This document shows positions 16,255 to 25,695 of a DNA stretch of 64,000 bases, piece by piece. Location: NCBI RefSeq assembly GCF_008693075.1, contig NZ_VXKJ01000043.1, positions 1-64,000 of the forward strand. The letters are read 5' to 3'. Under the pieces are notes generated by a model that saw only the letters and a list, made by a program, of their open reading frames with translations, made no database searches and was not told where the DNA came from. The translations under genes and the position numbers were made by a program. The stretch comes from Corynebacterium phocae (GTDB lineage Bacteria > Actinomycetota > Actinomycetes > Mycobacteriales > Mycobacteriaceae). The stretch's first letter is position 1. Every line of letters begins with the position of its first letter.

Positions 16255-16484
16255 TATCCGTCCCCCTTTTCGGGAAGATTTTCCAGCAGGCTAAGCACCT
16301 GCTCTAGATCTTCCGCAGTAGGGGCCTCGGACTTTTGCGCCACAACATCAGCCACGGAGCGAGTAAGCTCCACGCAGTACCGCGACATCAACTCTGCATC
16401 AGATAAGCGGCCCAGTAGCGCGAGATATCCCAGGGCGAGGGCAACAACCGCCACGGCGGTAATGATGATGATTACTTCCATCAC
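16254..16484 (-). CDS. Small phage membrane protein (76 aa)
   Basis: One N-terminal hydrophobic span (EVIIIITAVAVVALALGYLALLG) is followed by an amphipathic acidic tail ending LENLPEKGDG. The start (GTG 16484 or ATG 16481) overlaps the stop of the gene before. The function is unknown. Confidence 0.65.
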   Translation of the reverse strand: MMEVIIIITAVAVVALALGYLALLGRLSDAELMSRYCVELTRSVADVVAQKSEAPTAEDLEQVLSLLENLPEKGDG

Positions 16485-16696
16485 GCCCGATCACCTGCCG
16501 CGCGTAGAACTTCCGCACCCAGCGCCGTCACCGTTGTTGGTTTCAGGCGGTAGCGGACAAATTCGGTTTCAATCAGGCCCAGGCGCTCCAGCTCCGCAAT
16601 AGTGACCTGGCTGGTTACCGTTCCACGGTGAACAATTTTCCGTAGCGCCTGAATCATATACGGTGAAATATTTGCCGAAATACCTTTAGAGCTCAT
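16481..16696 (-). CDS. Small winged-helix-like phage protein (71 aa)
   Basis: ATG 16696 is chosen over the longer frame because it overlaps the upstream gene only slightly. The sequence (SPYMIQALRKIVHRGTVTSQVTIAELERLGLIETEFVRYRLKPT) has the helix-turn-helix and wing pattern of small winged-helix proteins, with a C-terminal VTALGAEVLRAAG helix. It is probably a DNA-binding regulator of the early operon; no specific family is recognised. Confidence 0.6.
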   Translation of the reverse strand: MSSKGISANISPYMIQALRKIVHRGTVTSQVTIAELERLGLIETEFVRYRLKPTTVTALGAEVLRAAGDRA

Positions 16697-16961
16697 GGCG
16701 ACCTCCGGCAACGCGGGCGAGGAAAGCCGCCGCAGCTATGGTGGTTTCCACCGCGTGAGACGGCGGGACACGCTGGTCAAAAATGGCTTTTGGAAAGACC
16801 ACGCGACCACGCCGCCCGGCCTCGCCCAGACGCACAGGGCGCAGGGCCATTACATCAGGGTCACCGCGCTTAACCGCGCGCAGTAGCGTGGAGTGACCTA
16901 CACCCAGGCGGGCGGCAACTTCCGTAGCCGGATAGGTATCCGGCAGTGTAGTAGAGTTCAC
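16686..16961 (-). CDS. Excisionase-like MerR-type HTH protein
   Basis: GTG 16961 follows AAGGAG at ideal spacing. The 91-residue product begins with DTYPATEVAARLGVGHSTLLRAVKRGDP, a MerR/excisionase winged-helix reading head, followed by a wing (RRGRVVFPKAIFDQRV). It could serve as recombination directionality factor for the nearby integrase, although a helicase-loader or regulator role is also possible. It is the first coding gene after the long structured gap. Confidence 0.65.
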   Translation of the reverse strand: MNSTTLPDTYPATEVAARLGVGHSTLLRAVKRGDPDVMALRPVRLGEAGRRGRVVFPKAIFDQRVPPSHAVETTIAAAAFLARVAGGRHEL

Positions 16962-16995
16962 TACGTTCTCCTTTTTAGGTTGAGGGTGAACAATG

Positions 16996-17024
16996 GCCCC
17001 CGCAGTGAGTGAGACTGCGGGGGC
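16996..17024. terminator. GC-rich hairpin upstream of the excisionase-like gene
   Basis: Perfect 11-bp arms (GCCCCCGCAGT / ACTGCGGGGGC) with a 7-base loop. A short TTAATT follows on the plus strand, but there is no true T run on the minus strand. It lies in the untranslated region before 16961, so it could be a terminator, an attenuator or an RNA-processing signal. Confidence 0.5.
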
Positions 17025-17032
17025 TTAATTGT

Positions 17033-17133
17033 GGGGAAATTTTGGCAGCGCCCCGGGCGGCAGAGTTTAAGAACCGCCCCGAAATGGTTTGCTTACCGCG
17101 CTGTTCGGACACGCGTTTAACCAAAATTTCCCC
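17033..17133 (-). ncRNA. 101-bp element closed by a perfect 13-bp inverted repeat
   Basis: GGGGAAATTTTGG (17033-17045) and its exact complement CCAAAATTTCCCC (17121-17133) bracket 75 bases that contain further pairing (GGGCGG with CCGCCC). Orientation is assumed minus, following the operon. It lies immediately downstream of a tRNA-like element. No protein frame with a ribosome site is seen here. It could be a structured RNA, a replication or recombination site, or a large operator. Confidence 0.45.
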
Positions 17134-17134
17134 C

Positions 17135-17197
17135 GCGCCCTACCCGGAATCGAACCGGGGCCGGTGACTATGAAAACCGGCCTGCCACAGTAGGGCC
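17135..17197 (-). tRNA. tRNA-like element 1, lacking a normal D arm
   Basis: On the minus strand GGCCCTA pairs with TAGGGCG at the ends (six pairs plus a 1-72 mismatch). A perfect T arm follows the tRNA consensus (CCCGG TTCGATT CCGGG). Between them is a 7-bp stem GGCCGGT/ACCGGCC with a 10-base loop that contains TTTCATAG, and only about 8 bases in place of a D arm. Total length is about 63, far shorter than a normal tRNA, and CCA is not encoded. It may be a degenerate phage tRNA or a tRNA mimic that recruits processing enzymes. Confidence 0.4.
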
Positions 17198-17200
17198 ACT

Positions 17201-17223
17201 AGCCCGGCATGTAAGTCCGGGCT
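17201..17223. terminator. Hairpin with short T run
   Basis: AGCCCGG / CCGGGCT arms (7 bp, 9-base loop) followed by TTT on the plus strand. On the minus strand it lies just upstream of tRNA-like element 1 and could separate the two tRNA-like units or form a leader structure. Confidence 0.35.
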
Positions 17224-17229
17224 TTTAAC

Positions 17230-17256
17230 ACGCCCCCATCTATGAGCGGGGGGCGT
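17230..17256. other. Hairpin in structured phage leader
   Basis: ACGCCCCC and GGGGGCGT form an 8-bp stem with an 11-base loop. It is one of at least four strong hairpins in the 425-base non-coding interval and has no T run. Confidence 0.4.
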
Positions 17257-17310
17257 GAGCTATAGGCATTCACTTTTCAGTTTTCATACATCATCAGGCC
17301 GTTAGGCATA

Positions 17311-17379
17311 GTGCCCCCTCCGGAATCGAACCAAGAACCGCAGTATCAAGAGCTGATAGCGCGGCGGCCACCGGGGGCC
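17311..17379 (-). tRNA. tRNA-like element 2, lacking a normal D arm
   Basis: The element begins 7 bases after the stop codon of the upstream regulator. GGCCCCC pairs with GGGGGCA (six pairs plus a 1-72 mismatch), and the T arm has the consensus GGTTCGATTCC but only four stem pairs. The middle holds nested stems: GCCGC/GCGGT outside and TATCA/TGATA with loop GCTCT inside. As in element 1 there is no recognisable D arm and a GTGGC stretch follows the acceptor-like strand. Length is about 69. No clear anticodon loop with U33 can be drawn, so I doubt it charges an amino acid. Confidence 0.35.
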
Positions 17380-17386
17380 ATACCGC

Positions 17387-17617
17387 CTAAGCGGATTTAG
17401 CGAGAGCGTCCGCCGCAACACACATAGTGTCCAGCGGGCGGCCCGTGAGCCGTTTCAGCTCAACCATCACACGCAGGGACGGCACAGACGTTCCACGCCG
17501 GTAGGCACGAACCGTAGGGACTGACACGCCTAGTGCCTCACCGAGGGCGCGGTCTGAATTGACGTTGAGCGCCCGGCGCGCCATATCGAGCACCGAGGGG
17601 TCTAAACGGATATCCAT
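17387..17617 (-). CDS. Cro/XRE-like helix-turn-helix regulator
   Basis: The 76-residue protein has a helix-turn-helix at about 14-40 (NVNSDRALGEALGVSVPTVRAYRRGTSVPS) and little else, the size of a Cro-type repressor. It starts at ATG 17617 and is divergent from the repressor-like gene at 17774, the standard genetic-switch arrangement. It is the first gene of the leftward early operon; the tRNA-like elements lie directly after its stop. Confidence 0.75.
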   Translation of the reverse strand: MDIRLDPSVLDMARRALNVNSDRALGEALGVSVPTVRAYRRGTSVPSLRVMVELKRLTGRPLDTMCVAADALAKSA

Positions 17618-17773
17618 TGTGAACCAACTTTCTTAGCCTGTTTGAGTTCGTTGATCCCACAATAGCTCGATAAAATAATTTTAGGCAAATCGACACACCG
17701 AAAACCCTATTTTTCCAGCTAAACCCCTATCTCAAAGTTGCTAACTGGGTAAAAATGATTTACGCTTATAGGC
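17618..17773. promoter_or_regulatory. Divergent promoter/operator region of the phage switch
   Basis: This AT-rich stretch separates the two divergent HTH genes. For the rightward gene TTGCTA and TACGCT stand 17 bases apart, and the ATG begins 7 bases after the -10, so the message is probably leaderless. For the leftward gene TAAAAT and TATTTT around 17670-17690 are -10 candidates. CAACTTT (17629-17635) and AAAGTTG (about 17737) form inverted half-sites that may be operators. Confidence 0.5.
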
Positions 17774-18124
17774 ATGAAACACAGAGACTGGCTGGACCGC
17801 GTCCGGCAAGAAAAATCCATCAGGCAAGTATCAATAATTGCAGGAATCGCGCAGCGCACGCTGGCCAATCAGTATGACCGCGACCGAATCCACCCGGAAA
17901 ACATCATCAGAATTGCGATATCGCTTGAATACAGCCCCTGGCGGGCGCTAGTGGACTGCGAAATCATGCCGCCGGAATACGCCGTGGAGGTAGACCCTGC
18001 GACATCACTACGCACCGTTTCAGATGATGACCTAGTGGAAGAGTTTCTGCGCCGCCTGCGCGCCGGGGCCACCAACCCGGCTTTCGATACCCCGCTAGAC
18101 GAGTTGCCAGGATTTACCGACTAA
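17774..18124 (+). CDS. Phage immunity repressor-like HTH protein
   Basis: This 116-residue protein has an N-terminal helix-turn-helix (SIRQVSIIAGIAQRTLANQYDRDRIHPENIIRIAISL), followed by a short acidic C-terminal part. It lies alone in rightward orientation with the integrase, opposite to the lytic genes, as lysogeny genes usually do. It has no peptidase domain, so it would not be a LexA-type self-cleaving repressor. The predicted promoter gives a leaderless transcript. A strong terminator follows. Confidence 0.65.
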   Translation: MKHRDWLDRVRQEKSIRQVSIIAGIAQRTLANQYDRDRIHPENIIRIAISLEYSPWRALVDCEIMPPEYAVEVDPATSLRTVSDDDLVEEFLRRLRAGATNPAFDTPLDELPGFTD

Positions 18125-18130
18125 AACGCA

Positions 18131-18161
18131 AATAGGCCCCGCTATTACAGCGGGGCCTATT
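18131..18161. terminator. Terminator between repressor and integrase
   Basis: Perfect 13-bp arms AATAGGCCCCGCT / AGCGGGGCCTATT with a 5-base loop. The AT-rich ends on both sides fit a bidirectional terminator. It begins 6 bases after the repressor stop codon and isolates the integrase from repressor transcription. Confidence 0.8.
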
Positions 18162-18202
18162 AACCCAACGTCTCAACACAAAGACACCCAGGAGTATATC
18201 AC

Positions 18203-19394
18203 GTGAGTATCCAGAAAAAGACCACTAAAGCCGGAACAGTAAGATGGGTTGCCCGCTGGCGAGACCCTAGCGGGCGGGAACATTCAAAATCTTTCGATAC
18301 CCGGCGCGCGGCCAAAGAATATGAATCCGAGGTCACGCGGGCGCGTAAAATTGGCGATTTTCAGCCCGCCGAGGTGGAAAAAATCACCGTCCGCGAACTC
18401 TTCGAAAAATGGCTATACCACCGGCCACTACGCGCGACCAGCCTAACCGTCTACCAGAACACGCTAAAAAATCAGCTCGGCCCCCTAGCGGACTGGCCCG
18501 CGCAGCAGGTAACCACCGCCGATGTAATCGAATGGAGCAACCAGCTCCAAACCTCCCGCCCGTGGCTAGGCAAGCACGACAAGGGCATAAGTTTCACAGG
18601 GGCGCGGAATTCAATGCGACATCTACGCTCGGCCTACAATCACGGCATAGCCCAGGGGCTGTTGGCCACTAATCCGGTGAAAATTCCGCCCGCGCCGTCC
18701 CACGTGGAGCCGGATACGATACCCACACTGGAAGAAATTCAGGCCGTAATCGAGTGTGTAAGACGCGGCGGGGCGCAACGGATATCGCACAAAGACGGCA
18801 AAAAGTACGTCACGAGATACGGCCCCTCGCCGGAGGTTGCGGACATGATGGTAACCGCGCTGCTAACCGGCATGAGGATTAGTGAGCTCGCGGGCCTTAT
18901 AGTGAGAGAGATAGACCTCGATACCGGAGTAATCCGGGTACGTAAGCAGCTGGGCAAAGAACGGCCCCGGCGGCGGGTGGATTTGAAAACCGCGTCTTCC
19001 CGGCGCGATATTCCCATCGCTGACGAACTCCGGCCCATACTTCAGGCGCGAGTAAACGCCCGGGGCGGGGACGATTACGTGTTCACCAATAGCGCGGGCG
19101 GGCCGCTATACAACGGCCCGGTTTCCGTCCGGGTAAAGCGGGCGGCGGAACACACCGGCGCTATACGGGTTCACTTCCACGCGCTGCGGCATTATTTCGC
19201 GTCCAGCCTAATTACCGGCGGGGTGCCGATTCAGGATGTGGCCGCCGTTCTTGGGCACAAGTCCCCCGCGCTCACCTTGTCGGTTTACACCCACGTCATT
19301 GCGGGATCGAGGGACAGGGTGAGCGCCGCAATCAGTTCCACGATAGGGAGCGGGATTATTGCGGGATCACGCGGCTTGCGGGTTGTGGGAGGGG

Positions 19395-19402
<8 letters not shown>
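18203..19402 (+). CDS. int: Tyrosine site-specific integrase
   Basis: A 399-residue tyrosine recombinase. An N-terminal AP2-type arm-binding domain (GTVRWVARWRDPSGREHSKSF) is followed by a SAM-like core-binding domain (about 65-170) and the catalytic domain: Arg in LLTGMRISELAGL, HFHALRHYFASSL (His-x-x-Arg), LGHKS and the nucleophile in SVYTH. The start is GTG 18203 with CAGGAG upstream. Its stop codon lies 10 bases before the ilvC stop on the opposite strand, which suggests that the attachment site is at the 3' end of ilvC. Confidence 0.93.
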
Positions 19403-20432
<1,030 letters not shown>

Positions 20433-20522
20433 TCAATCTTTCTGTTTTGTTGGAAGGGGAAATCTTCAGGGTTGATGTTAGCCGAGTAACCCGCGCCTGC
20501 GCGCCAGGCTGCCCAGCGTGTA

Positions 20523-20554
20523 CCACGGCGTGGACTCTAATGACCGCACCGTGG
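20523..20554. other. Stem-loop in the ilvN-ilvC intergenic region
   Basis: CCACGGCGTGG and CCGCACCGTGG can form an imperfect 11-bp stem with a 10-base loop. It lies shortly after the ilvN stop with no T run. It may mark partial termination or mRNA processing between ilvN and ilvC, since ilvC has its own promoter in related species. Confidence 0.35.
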
Positions 20555-20562
20555 GATCTAGC

Positions 20563-21093
20563 TTAGTCTATACCAGGCCGGCCCGGGGGCACCATTGACT
20601 TCGGGCCACGGGCCAGCGCCACCGCTCCGGACTGCGCCAACTCCTTGATACCAAAAGGCTCAAGGACATCCAGCAGCGCGCGGAGTTTGCCCGGGGAACC
20701 GGTAGTCTCAATGACCACGGACTCCTGCGCCACGTCGATGATCCGGGCGCGGAAGATGTTCACCGCGTCTACCACCTGCGGGCGGGTGGTGTTATTAGCG
20801 GCCACTTTCACCAACATGATGGAACGGGCAATGGTGGTTTCTTCCTCCAGCTCCACCACCTTGAGCACGTGGATGAGTTTGTTGAGCTGCTTGGTGACCT
20901 GCTCAATGACCACCTCATTGGCGTCAACCACGATGGTAAAGCGGTTAATGCCCTCCACCTCGGTCTTGGCGGTGACAAAGGAGGCCAGCGTGTACCCACG
21001 CCGGGAAAACATCCCGGTCACGCGGGTAACAATGCCCTCTACGTCCTGCACCAGAACGGAGAGCGTGTGGCGGGTGATATCAGTTGCTGCCAT
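20563..21093 (-). CDS. ilvN: Acetolactate synthase small (regulatory) subunit
   Basis: The ACT domain occupies the first 80 residues (HTLSVLVQDVEGIVTRVTGMFSRRG, TEVEGINRFTIVVDAN), followed by the C-terminal ALS regulatory domain (RSIMLVKVAANNTTRPQV, VIETTGSPGKLRALLDVLEPFGIKELAQSG). It binds valine and related amino acids for feedback control of IlvB. ATG 21093 lies 4 bases after the ilvB stop; longer upstream frames only overlap ilvB. 176 residues, normal. Confidence 0.96.
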   Translation of the reverse strand: MAATDITRHTLSVLVQDVEGIVTRVTGMFSRRGYTLASFVTAKTEVEGINRFTIVVDANEVVIEQVTKQLNKLIHVLKVVELEEETTIARSIMLVKVAANNTTRPQVVDAVNIFRARIIDVAQESVVIETTGSPGKLRALLDVLEPFGIKELAQSGAVALARGPKSMVPPGRPGID

Positions 21094-21097
21094 TTTC

Positions 21098-22963
21098 TTA
21101 GGCCTCCTCAATAGCCTCATTGATAGCGGCCGGGGATTCGGCCGCAGATTCTTCCTCATCGAATAGCGGCCGCAGCCCCATCGCGTACTGCACTTCCTCA
21201 TTGGAAGCGCCGCCGCCAATCATGGGCCAGACCTGGGCGTCTTCGCCCACAATGAAGTCAATGACCACCGGGCGGTCATTGATCTCCTGCGCCCGCTTGA
21301 TGGCCGGAACCACCTCCTCCTCGCAGGTCACGCGGATAGACTCACAGCCCATAGACTCCGCCAGTTTGACAAAGTCCGGGAGGTAACGCGATCCATCGCG
21401 CAACTTGGTATTGGAGTAATTCTTGTTGAAAAACAGCGTCTGCCACTGGCGCACCATACCCAGGTTGCCGTTGTTAATAACCGCAACCTTGATGGGAAAG
21501 CCCTCCATAGTGGCGGTGGTCAGCTCCTGGTTGGTCATCTGGAAGCAACCGTCACCGTCAACCGCCCACACCTCTTTGTCCGGCATAGCGGCTTTAGCGC
21601 CCAACGCGGCAGGAACCGCGTAACCCATGGTTCCCGCGCCGCCGGAGTTAATCCAGCTACGCGGCTTTTCAAAATCAATGAACTGCGCTGACCACATCTG
21701 GTGCTGGCCCACGCCCGCACAGTAGATGGCGTCCGGGCCCACCGTCTCAGACAACTTCTCAATAACAAACTGCGGGTTGAGCTTGCCGTCCTCAGTAGGT
21801 TCCCAGCCGCGCGGGAAGCGCTCCACCATGGTGTTTAAGTATTTCAGCCAGTCTGTCATCTCCGGAAGACCAAGCTTGGAGTTCTTCTTGTACGCCCGCA
21901 ACAGGTGGGACAAAACCTCCCGGGCGTCTCCCACGATGGGCACGTCTACGGCGCGTAGCTTGCCCACCTCCGCGGGGTCGATATCCGCGTGGATGACCTG
22001 CGCATAGGGCGCGAAGGTTTCCAGGTCGCCGGTCACGCGGTCATCGAAACGCGCGCCAATGTTAATTATCAAGTCCGCGCGCTGCAACGCCGCCACCGCC
22101 GGCACCGTCCCGTGCATACCCGGCATGCCCAGGTGCAGCGGGTGGGAATCCGGGAAAGCGCCCAACGCCATCAGCGTGGTAACCACGGGAATACCCGTGT
22201 ATTCCACGAAGTCCATCAGCTCACGGTGCGCGTTAGCCTTGATTACGCCGCCGCCAATGTAGAGCACCGGCTTGCTGGCCTTGGCAATCATCTTCACCGC
22301 CTGGGAAATCTGGCGGGGGTGCGGGACGGTAACCGGCTTATAACCGGGCAAGTCCAAGCGCGGCGGGAAGCTGTAATCCAGGTAGGAGATCTGGATATCC
22401 TTAGGGATATCAATGAGCACCGGTCCGGGCCTGCCCGTGGACGCCAGGTGGAAGGCCGCGGCAATCGCTTCCGGGATCTCCTGGGCGTTGGTAACAATGT
22501 AGTTATGTTTGGTGATGGGCATGGTCATGCCACGGATATCGGCCTCTTGGAAGGCGTCGGTGCCCAACAAATTGGACCCTACCTGGCCGGTGATGGCTAC
22601 TACTGGAACGGAATCCAAGTTGGCATCGGCAAGCGCCGTGACCAAGTTGGTGGCACCCGGGCCCGAGGTGGCAATCATCACGCCCACCTTGCCGGAAGCC
22701 TGCGCGTAACCCTCAGCGGCATGGCCGGCGCCCTGCTCATGGCGGGTAAGCACGTGACGCAACTTGGTGGATCCATGCAAGGCGTCGTACAGCGGCAACA
22801 CGGCGCCGCCCGGAATACCAAACACCAAATCGGTCCCTAGGTCTTCGAGCGTGCGCACAATGGCCTGGGCGCCGGTAATTCTTTCCGTCTTGGGTCCGTT
22901 AGCCTTCCGGCCAGGGGCGGTAGTTGCTACCGTTGCCGGCGAAGGCTGGTTTTTAGCTGCCAC
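21098..22963 (-). CDS. ilvB: Acetolactate (acetohydroxyacid) synthase large subunit
   Basis: The thiamin-diphosphate enzyme that opens branched-chain amino-acid synthesis. [16 protein letters not shown] near the start and the catalytic Glu in [14 protein letters not shown] belong to the PYR domain; the ThDP motif is [15 protein letters not shown]. The start is set at GTG 22963 because AGGAGAGAA precedes it and the N-terminus ([13 protein letters not shown]) matches that of C. glutamicum. An earlier ATG (23008) has no such site. 621 residues. Expression is likely controlled by the attenuator upstream. Confidence 0.96.
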   Translation of the reverse strand: MAAKNQPSPATVATTAPGRKANGPKTERITGAQAIVRTLEDLGTDLVFGIPGGAVLPLYDALHGSTKLRHVLTRHEQGAGHAAEGYAQASGKVGVMIATSGPGATNLVTALADANLDSVPVVAITGQVGSNLLGTDAFQEADIRGMTMPITKHNYIVTNAQEIPEAIAAAFHLASTGRPGPVLIDIPKDIQISYLDYSFPPRLDLPGYKPVTVPHPRQISQAVKMIAKASKPVLYIGGGVIKANAHRELMDFVEYTGIPVVTTLMALGAFPDSHPLHLGMPGMHGTVPAVAALQRADLIINIGARFDDRVTGDLETFAPYAQVIHADIDPAEVGKLRAVDVPIVGDAREVLSHLLRAYKKNSKLGLPEMTDWLKYLNTMVERFPRGWEPTEDGKLNPQFVIEKLSETVGPDAIYCAGVGQHQMWSAQFIDFEKPRSWINSGGAGTMGYAVPAALGAKAAMPDKEVWAVDGDGCFQMTNQELTTATMEGFPIKVAVINNGNLGMVRQWQTLFFNKNYSNTKLRDGSRYLPDFVKLAESMGCESIRVTCEEEVVPAIKRAQEINDRPVVIDFIVGEDAQVWPMIGGGASNEEVQYAMGLRPLFDEEESAAESPAAINEAIEEA

Positions 22964-23078
22964 GGTAAATCTTCTCTCCTTGATTAAAATCAGTCTCCTG
23001 CTTCCCAAACTGCCCCGCGTGGGTGTGCGGTGCGGCCAGGAAAACCATACGGCTGGGATATTAGCCGTTAATCAATGC

Positions 23079-23119
23079 AAAAGCCCCCGTCTCAGTAGAT
23101 TGTGGCTACTGGCGAGGGC
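23079..23119 (-). promoter_or_regulatory. Attenuator terminator of ilvBNC
   Basis: On the minus strand GCCCTCG and CAGTAG pair with CTACTG and CGGGGGC (7 + 6 bp, small internal loop, 7-base loop) and TTTT follows. It starts 20 bases after the stop codon of a leader peptide rich in Ile, Leu and Val. When charged branched-chain tRNAs are scarce, ribosome stalling in the leader should prevent this hairpin. An attenuator of this kind is established for C. glutamicum ilvBNC. Confidence 0.8.
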
Positions 23120-23138
23120 GCTTGCTTTCCAACGACAA

Positions 23139-23201
23139 CTAAGGGGCCGTGGCGGCAGGCGCCGCGTCAGGTACTACTAGCTGAAGTCGAATAATGATCA
23201 T
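23139..23201 (-). CDS. ilvB leader peptide (20 aa)
   Basis: Translation from ATG 23201 gives MIIIRLQLVVPDAAPAATAP and a TAG stop. Three Ile followed by Leu, Leu, Val and Val codons early in a 20-residue frame are the signature of an amino-acid-responsive leader. No ribosome site precedes the ATG, and the predicted transcript starts at the ATG, so it is probably leaderless. Confidence 0.85.
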   Translation of the reverse strand: MIIIRLQLVVPDAAPAATAP

Positions 23202-23208
23202 GGTTTCT

Positions 23209-23236
23209 ACCATACACTAGAAAATAAAATGTGCCA
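23209..23236 (-). promoter_or_regulatory. Promoter of the ilvBNC leader
   Basis: On the minus strand TGGCAC (-35, 23231-23236) and TATGGT (-10, 23209-23214) are 16 bases apart. The -10 ends 7 bases before the leader ATG, predicting a leaderless start. Confidence 0.6.
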
Positions 23237-23320
23237 CTCATCACCCCCTTAAATTCAGCGCACCCCAGTCACAGCGCGGAAAAGTTCGTAAATCCCCGCC
23301 AGTCAATTACCCTTACGCAT

Positions 23321-23812
23321 ATGAACGCCCACACTTTCAGACCGGACCGCGCCCACCTGCTGGCCATCATCATTATGACGGGACTAGCACTGATGATTAT
23401 CGCGTGGGCACCGCTGAAGCTGGGGTGGATCCTCATCTTCCCTGCGCTTGCCGTCTGGTGGGTCACGCGGGCCGGCACGCGGGTAGATGACAGCGGCATT
23501 GAGGCCGTCTACGCCTTCCGCAGCAACAAGAAGATTGCGTGGGAGGATTTCCGGGGTATCGGTTTTAAAGGCGCGGGCGCGTACGCAGAGCTTGCCAATC
23601 ACACGAGGGTCACGCTCCCTGGGGTAACATTCAACTCGCTACCCCAGCTTGCGGAGGCCTCCCATGGGCGGATCCCCGACGCGCTTACCGCGGGCCAAGA
23701 GGCAGCCGATAACAAAGTCGTGGTTATCCGCCGCGATGGTGAGCAAATCCTTCTCACCAAGGAAGAATTTGCCGAATATCAGCGCCAACACCCCGAGGCC
23801 ACCCCGGAATAA
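23321..23812 (+). CDS. Small membrane protein with bacterial PH domain (CFP-6-like)
   Basis: ATG 23321 is used because the conserved sequence begins there. Two adjacent hydrophobic spans ([19 protein letters not shown] and [15 protein letters not shown]) precede a domain of about 70 residues ([29 protein letters not shown]) typical of the CFP-6/low-molecular-weight-antigen-6 PH family. A charged tail follows ([19 protein letters not shown]). The gene precedes ilvD by 22 bases, the same arrangement as in other corynebacteria. Its role is unknown. Confidence 0.8.
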   Translation: MNAHTFRPDRAHLLAIIIMTGLALMIIAWAPLKLGWILIFPALAVWWVTRAGTRVDDSGIEAVYAFRSNKKIAWEDFRGIGFKGAGAYAELANHTRVTLPGVTFNSLPQLAEASHGRIPDALTAGQEAADNKVVVIRRDGEQILLTKEEFAEYQRQHPEATPE

Positions 23813-23834
23813 GAAACTAACTGTTAGGACCCCC

Positions 23835-25688
23835 ATGTACCCTCTGCGCTCAAAAATCACCACCGTTGGCCGGCAAGCGTCCGGCGCCCGCGCGCTCTGG
23901 CGCGCCACCGGCACCAAAGAACACGAGTTTGGCAAGCCCATTGTGGCCATTGCCAACTCCTATACCCAGTTCGTGCCCGGCCACGTGCACCTAAAGAACG
24001 TCGGCGATATTGTTGCCGATGCCGTGCGCGCAGCCGGCGGCGTGCCCAAAGAGTTCCACACCATCGCCGTCGATGACGGCATTGCCATGGGGCACTCCGG
24101 CATGCTCTACTCCCTGCCCTCGCGCGAGGTCATCTCCGACTCCGTGGAGTACATGGTCAACGCCCACACTGCCGACGCCCTCGTGTGTATCTCCAACTGC
24201 GACAAGATCACCCCGGGCATGTTAAACGCCGCGCTGCGGCTTAATATCCCCACCATCTTTGTCTCCGGCGGGCCCATGGAAGCCGGCAAGGCCGTGGTTA
24301 TCAACGGGGTGGCCAGGTCTTCCACCGACCTGGTGGACGCGATTACCGCCTCTGCGGATGACTCCATCTCCGACGCGGAGCTGCTGGCCGTGGAGGAATC
24401 CGCCTGCCCCACCTGCGGCTCGTGCTCCGGGATGTTTACCGCCAACTCCATGAACTGCCTCACCGAGGCCCTAGGGCTTTCCCTGCCCGGCAACGGCACC
24501 ACCCTGGCCACCCACGTGGAGCGCCGCAGCCTGTTCGAGCAGGCTGGTGAGATGATAGTGGACATGTGCGCGCGCTACTACGGGGAAGAAGATGACTCCG
24601 TGCTCCCGCGAAACGTGGCCACCAAAGAGGCGTTTTCCAACGCCATGGCGCTGGACATGGCCATGGGCGGGTCCACCAACACCATCTTGCACACCCTGGC
24701 CGCCGCCCAGGAAGGTGACGTGGACTTCACGCTCGAAGACATCAACAACATCTCCTACCGCGTGCCATGCTTGTCCAAGGTAGCGCCCAATGGCATCTAC
24801 CACATCGAGGATGTCCACCGCGCTGGCGGGATCCCCGCCATCCTGGGCGAACTTCGCCGCGCGGGCCTGCTCAACGAGGACGTCCACACCGTGGCCTACG
24901 ACACCCTGGACGGTTGGTTGTCTGACTGGGATATCCGTGGCGGCAAGGCCATTGACCGCGCGCTCGACCTTTTCCACGCCGCGCCTGCCGGCGTGCGCAC
25001 CACCGAGCCCTTCTCCCAGGACTGCCGCTGGGACAGCCTGGACACGGACCAGGAATCAGGCTGCATCCATTCCGCCGAACACGCCTATTCCAAAGACGGC
25101 GGCCTGGTGGTTCTGCGTGGAAACCTGGCGCCCAACGGGGCCATCGTCAAGTCGGCTGGCGTGGAGGAAGAACTGTGGACCTTCTCCGGGCCCGCCCGCG
25201 TGGTCGAAAGCCAGGAAGAAGCAGTCTCCATCATCTTAAAGCGCCAGGTCCAGCCGGGCGACGTACTGGTCATCCGTTACGAAGGCCCCGCCGGTGGCCC
25301 CGGGATGCAAGAGATGCTCCACCCCACCTCCTTCCTCAAAGGCGCAGGCCTGGGTAAGAAGTGCGCCCTGATTACCGACGGCCGGTTCTCCGGCGGCACC
25401 TCCGGGCTGTCCATCGGGCATATCTCCCCGGAAGCGGCCCACTGCGGGCTCATCGCGCTGGTTGAAGACGGAGACACCATCTCCATCAACATCCGCGAGC
25501 GCAAGCTGGAGCTTGAGGTCCCCGAGGACGTGCTGGCTAAGCGCCGCGCCGCCCAGGAGGCCCGCGAAAAGCCCTACACGCCCGCCACCCGCAACCGGCC
25601 GGTGACCAAAGCGCTGCGTGCCTATGCCAACATGGCCACCTCCGCGGACCGCGGCGCGGTGCGCGTGGTGGACGGCTCCGTGCACTAG
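23835..25688 (+). CDS. ilvD: Dihydroxy-acid dehydratase
   Basis: IlvD makes 2-keto acids of valine, leucine and isoleucine synthesis and carries an iron-sulfur cluster. Cluster Cys and neighbours are seen in [14 protein letters not shown] and [33 protein letters not shown] and [22 protein letters not shown] are the other hallmarks. Start ATG 23835 follows AGGAC; upstream frame overlaps the PH gene only. 617 residues, normal. A large inverted repeat follows. Confidence 0.97.
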   Translation: MYPLRSKITTVGRQASGARALWRATGTKEHEFGKPIVAIANSYTQFVPGHVHLKNVGDIVADAVRAAGGVPKEFHTIAVDDGIAMGHSGMLYSLPSREVISDSVEYMVNAHTADALVCISNCDKITPGMLNAALRLNIPTIFVSGGPMEAGKAVVINGVARSSTDLVDAITASADDSISDAELLAVEESACPTCGSCSGMFTANSMNCLTEALGLSLPGNGTTLATHVERRSLFEQAGEMIVDMCARYYGEEDDSVLPRNVATKEAFSNAMALDMAMGGSTNTILHTLAAAQEGDVDFTLEDINNISYRVPCLSKVAPNGIYHIEDVHRAGGIPAILGELRRAGLLNEDVHTVAYDTLDGWLSDWDIRGGKAIDRALDLFHAAPAGVRTTEPFSQDCRWDSLDTDQESGCIHSAEHAYSKDGGLVVLRGNLAPNGAIVKSAGVEEELWTFSGPARVVESQEEAVSIILKRQVQPGDVLVIRYEGPAGGPGMQEMLHPTSFLKGAGLGKKCALITDGRFSGGTSGLSIGHISPEAAHCGLIALVEDGDTISINIRERKLELEVPEDVLAKRRAAQEAREKPYTPATRNRPVTKALRAYANMATSADRGAVRVVDGSVH

Positions 25689-25695
25689 CCGTTCA

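Noticed and set aside
17135..17197. Standard functional tRNA-Met
   Set aside because: A CAT triplet is in the central loop, but there is no 7-base anticodon loop with stem pairs around it and no D arm.
17774..18124. Integration-dependent immunity, with the attachment site inside the repressor gene
   Set aside because: The repressor gene is complete in the prophage and the host boundary lies beyond the integrase, so the site is not within it.
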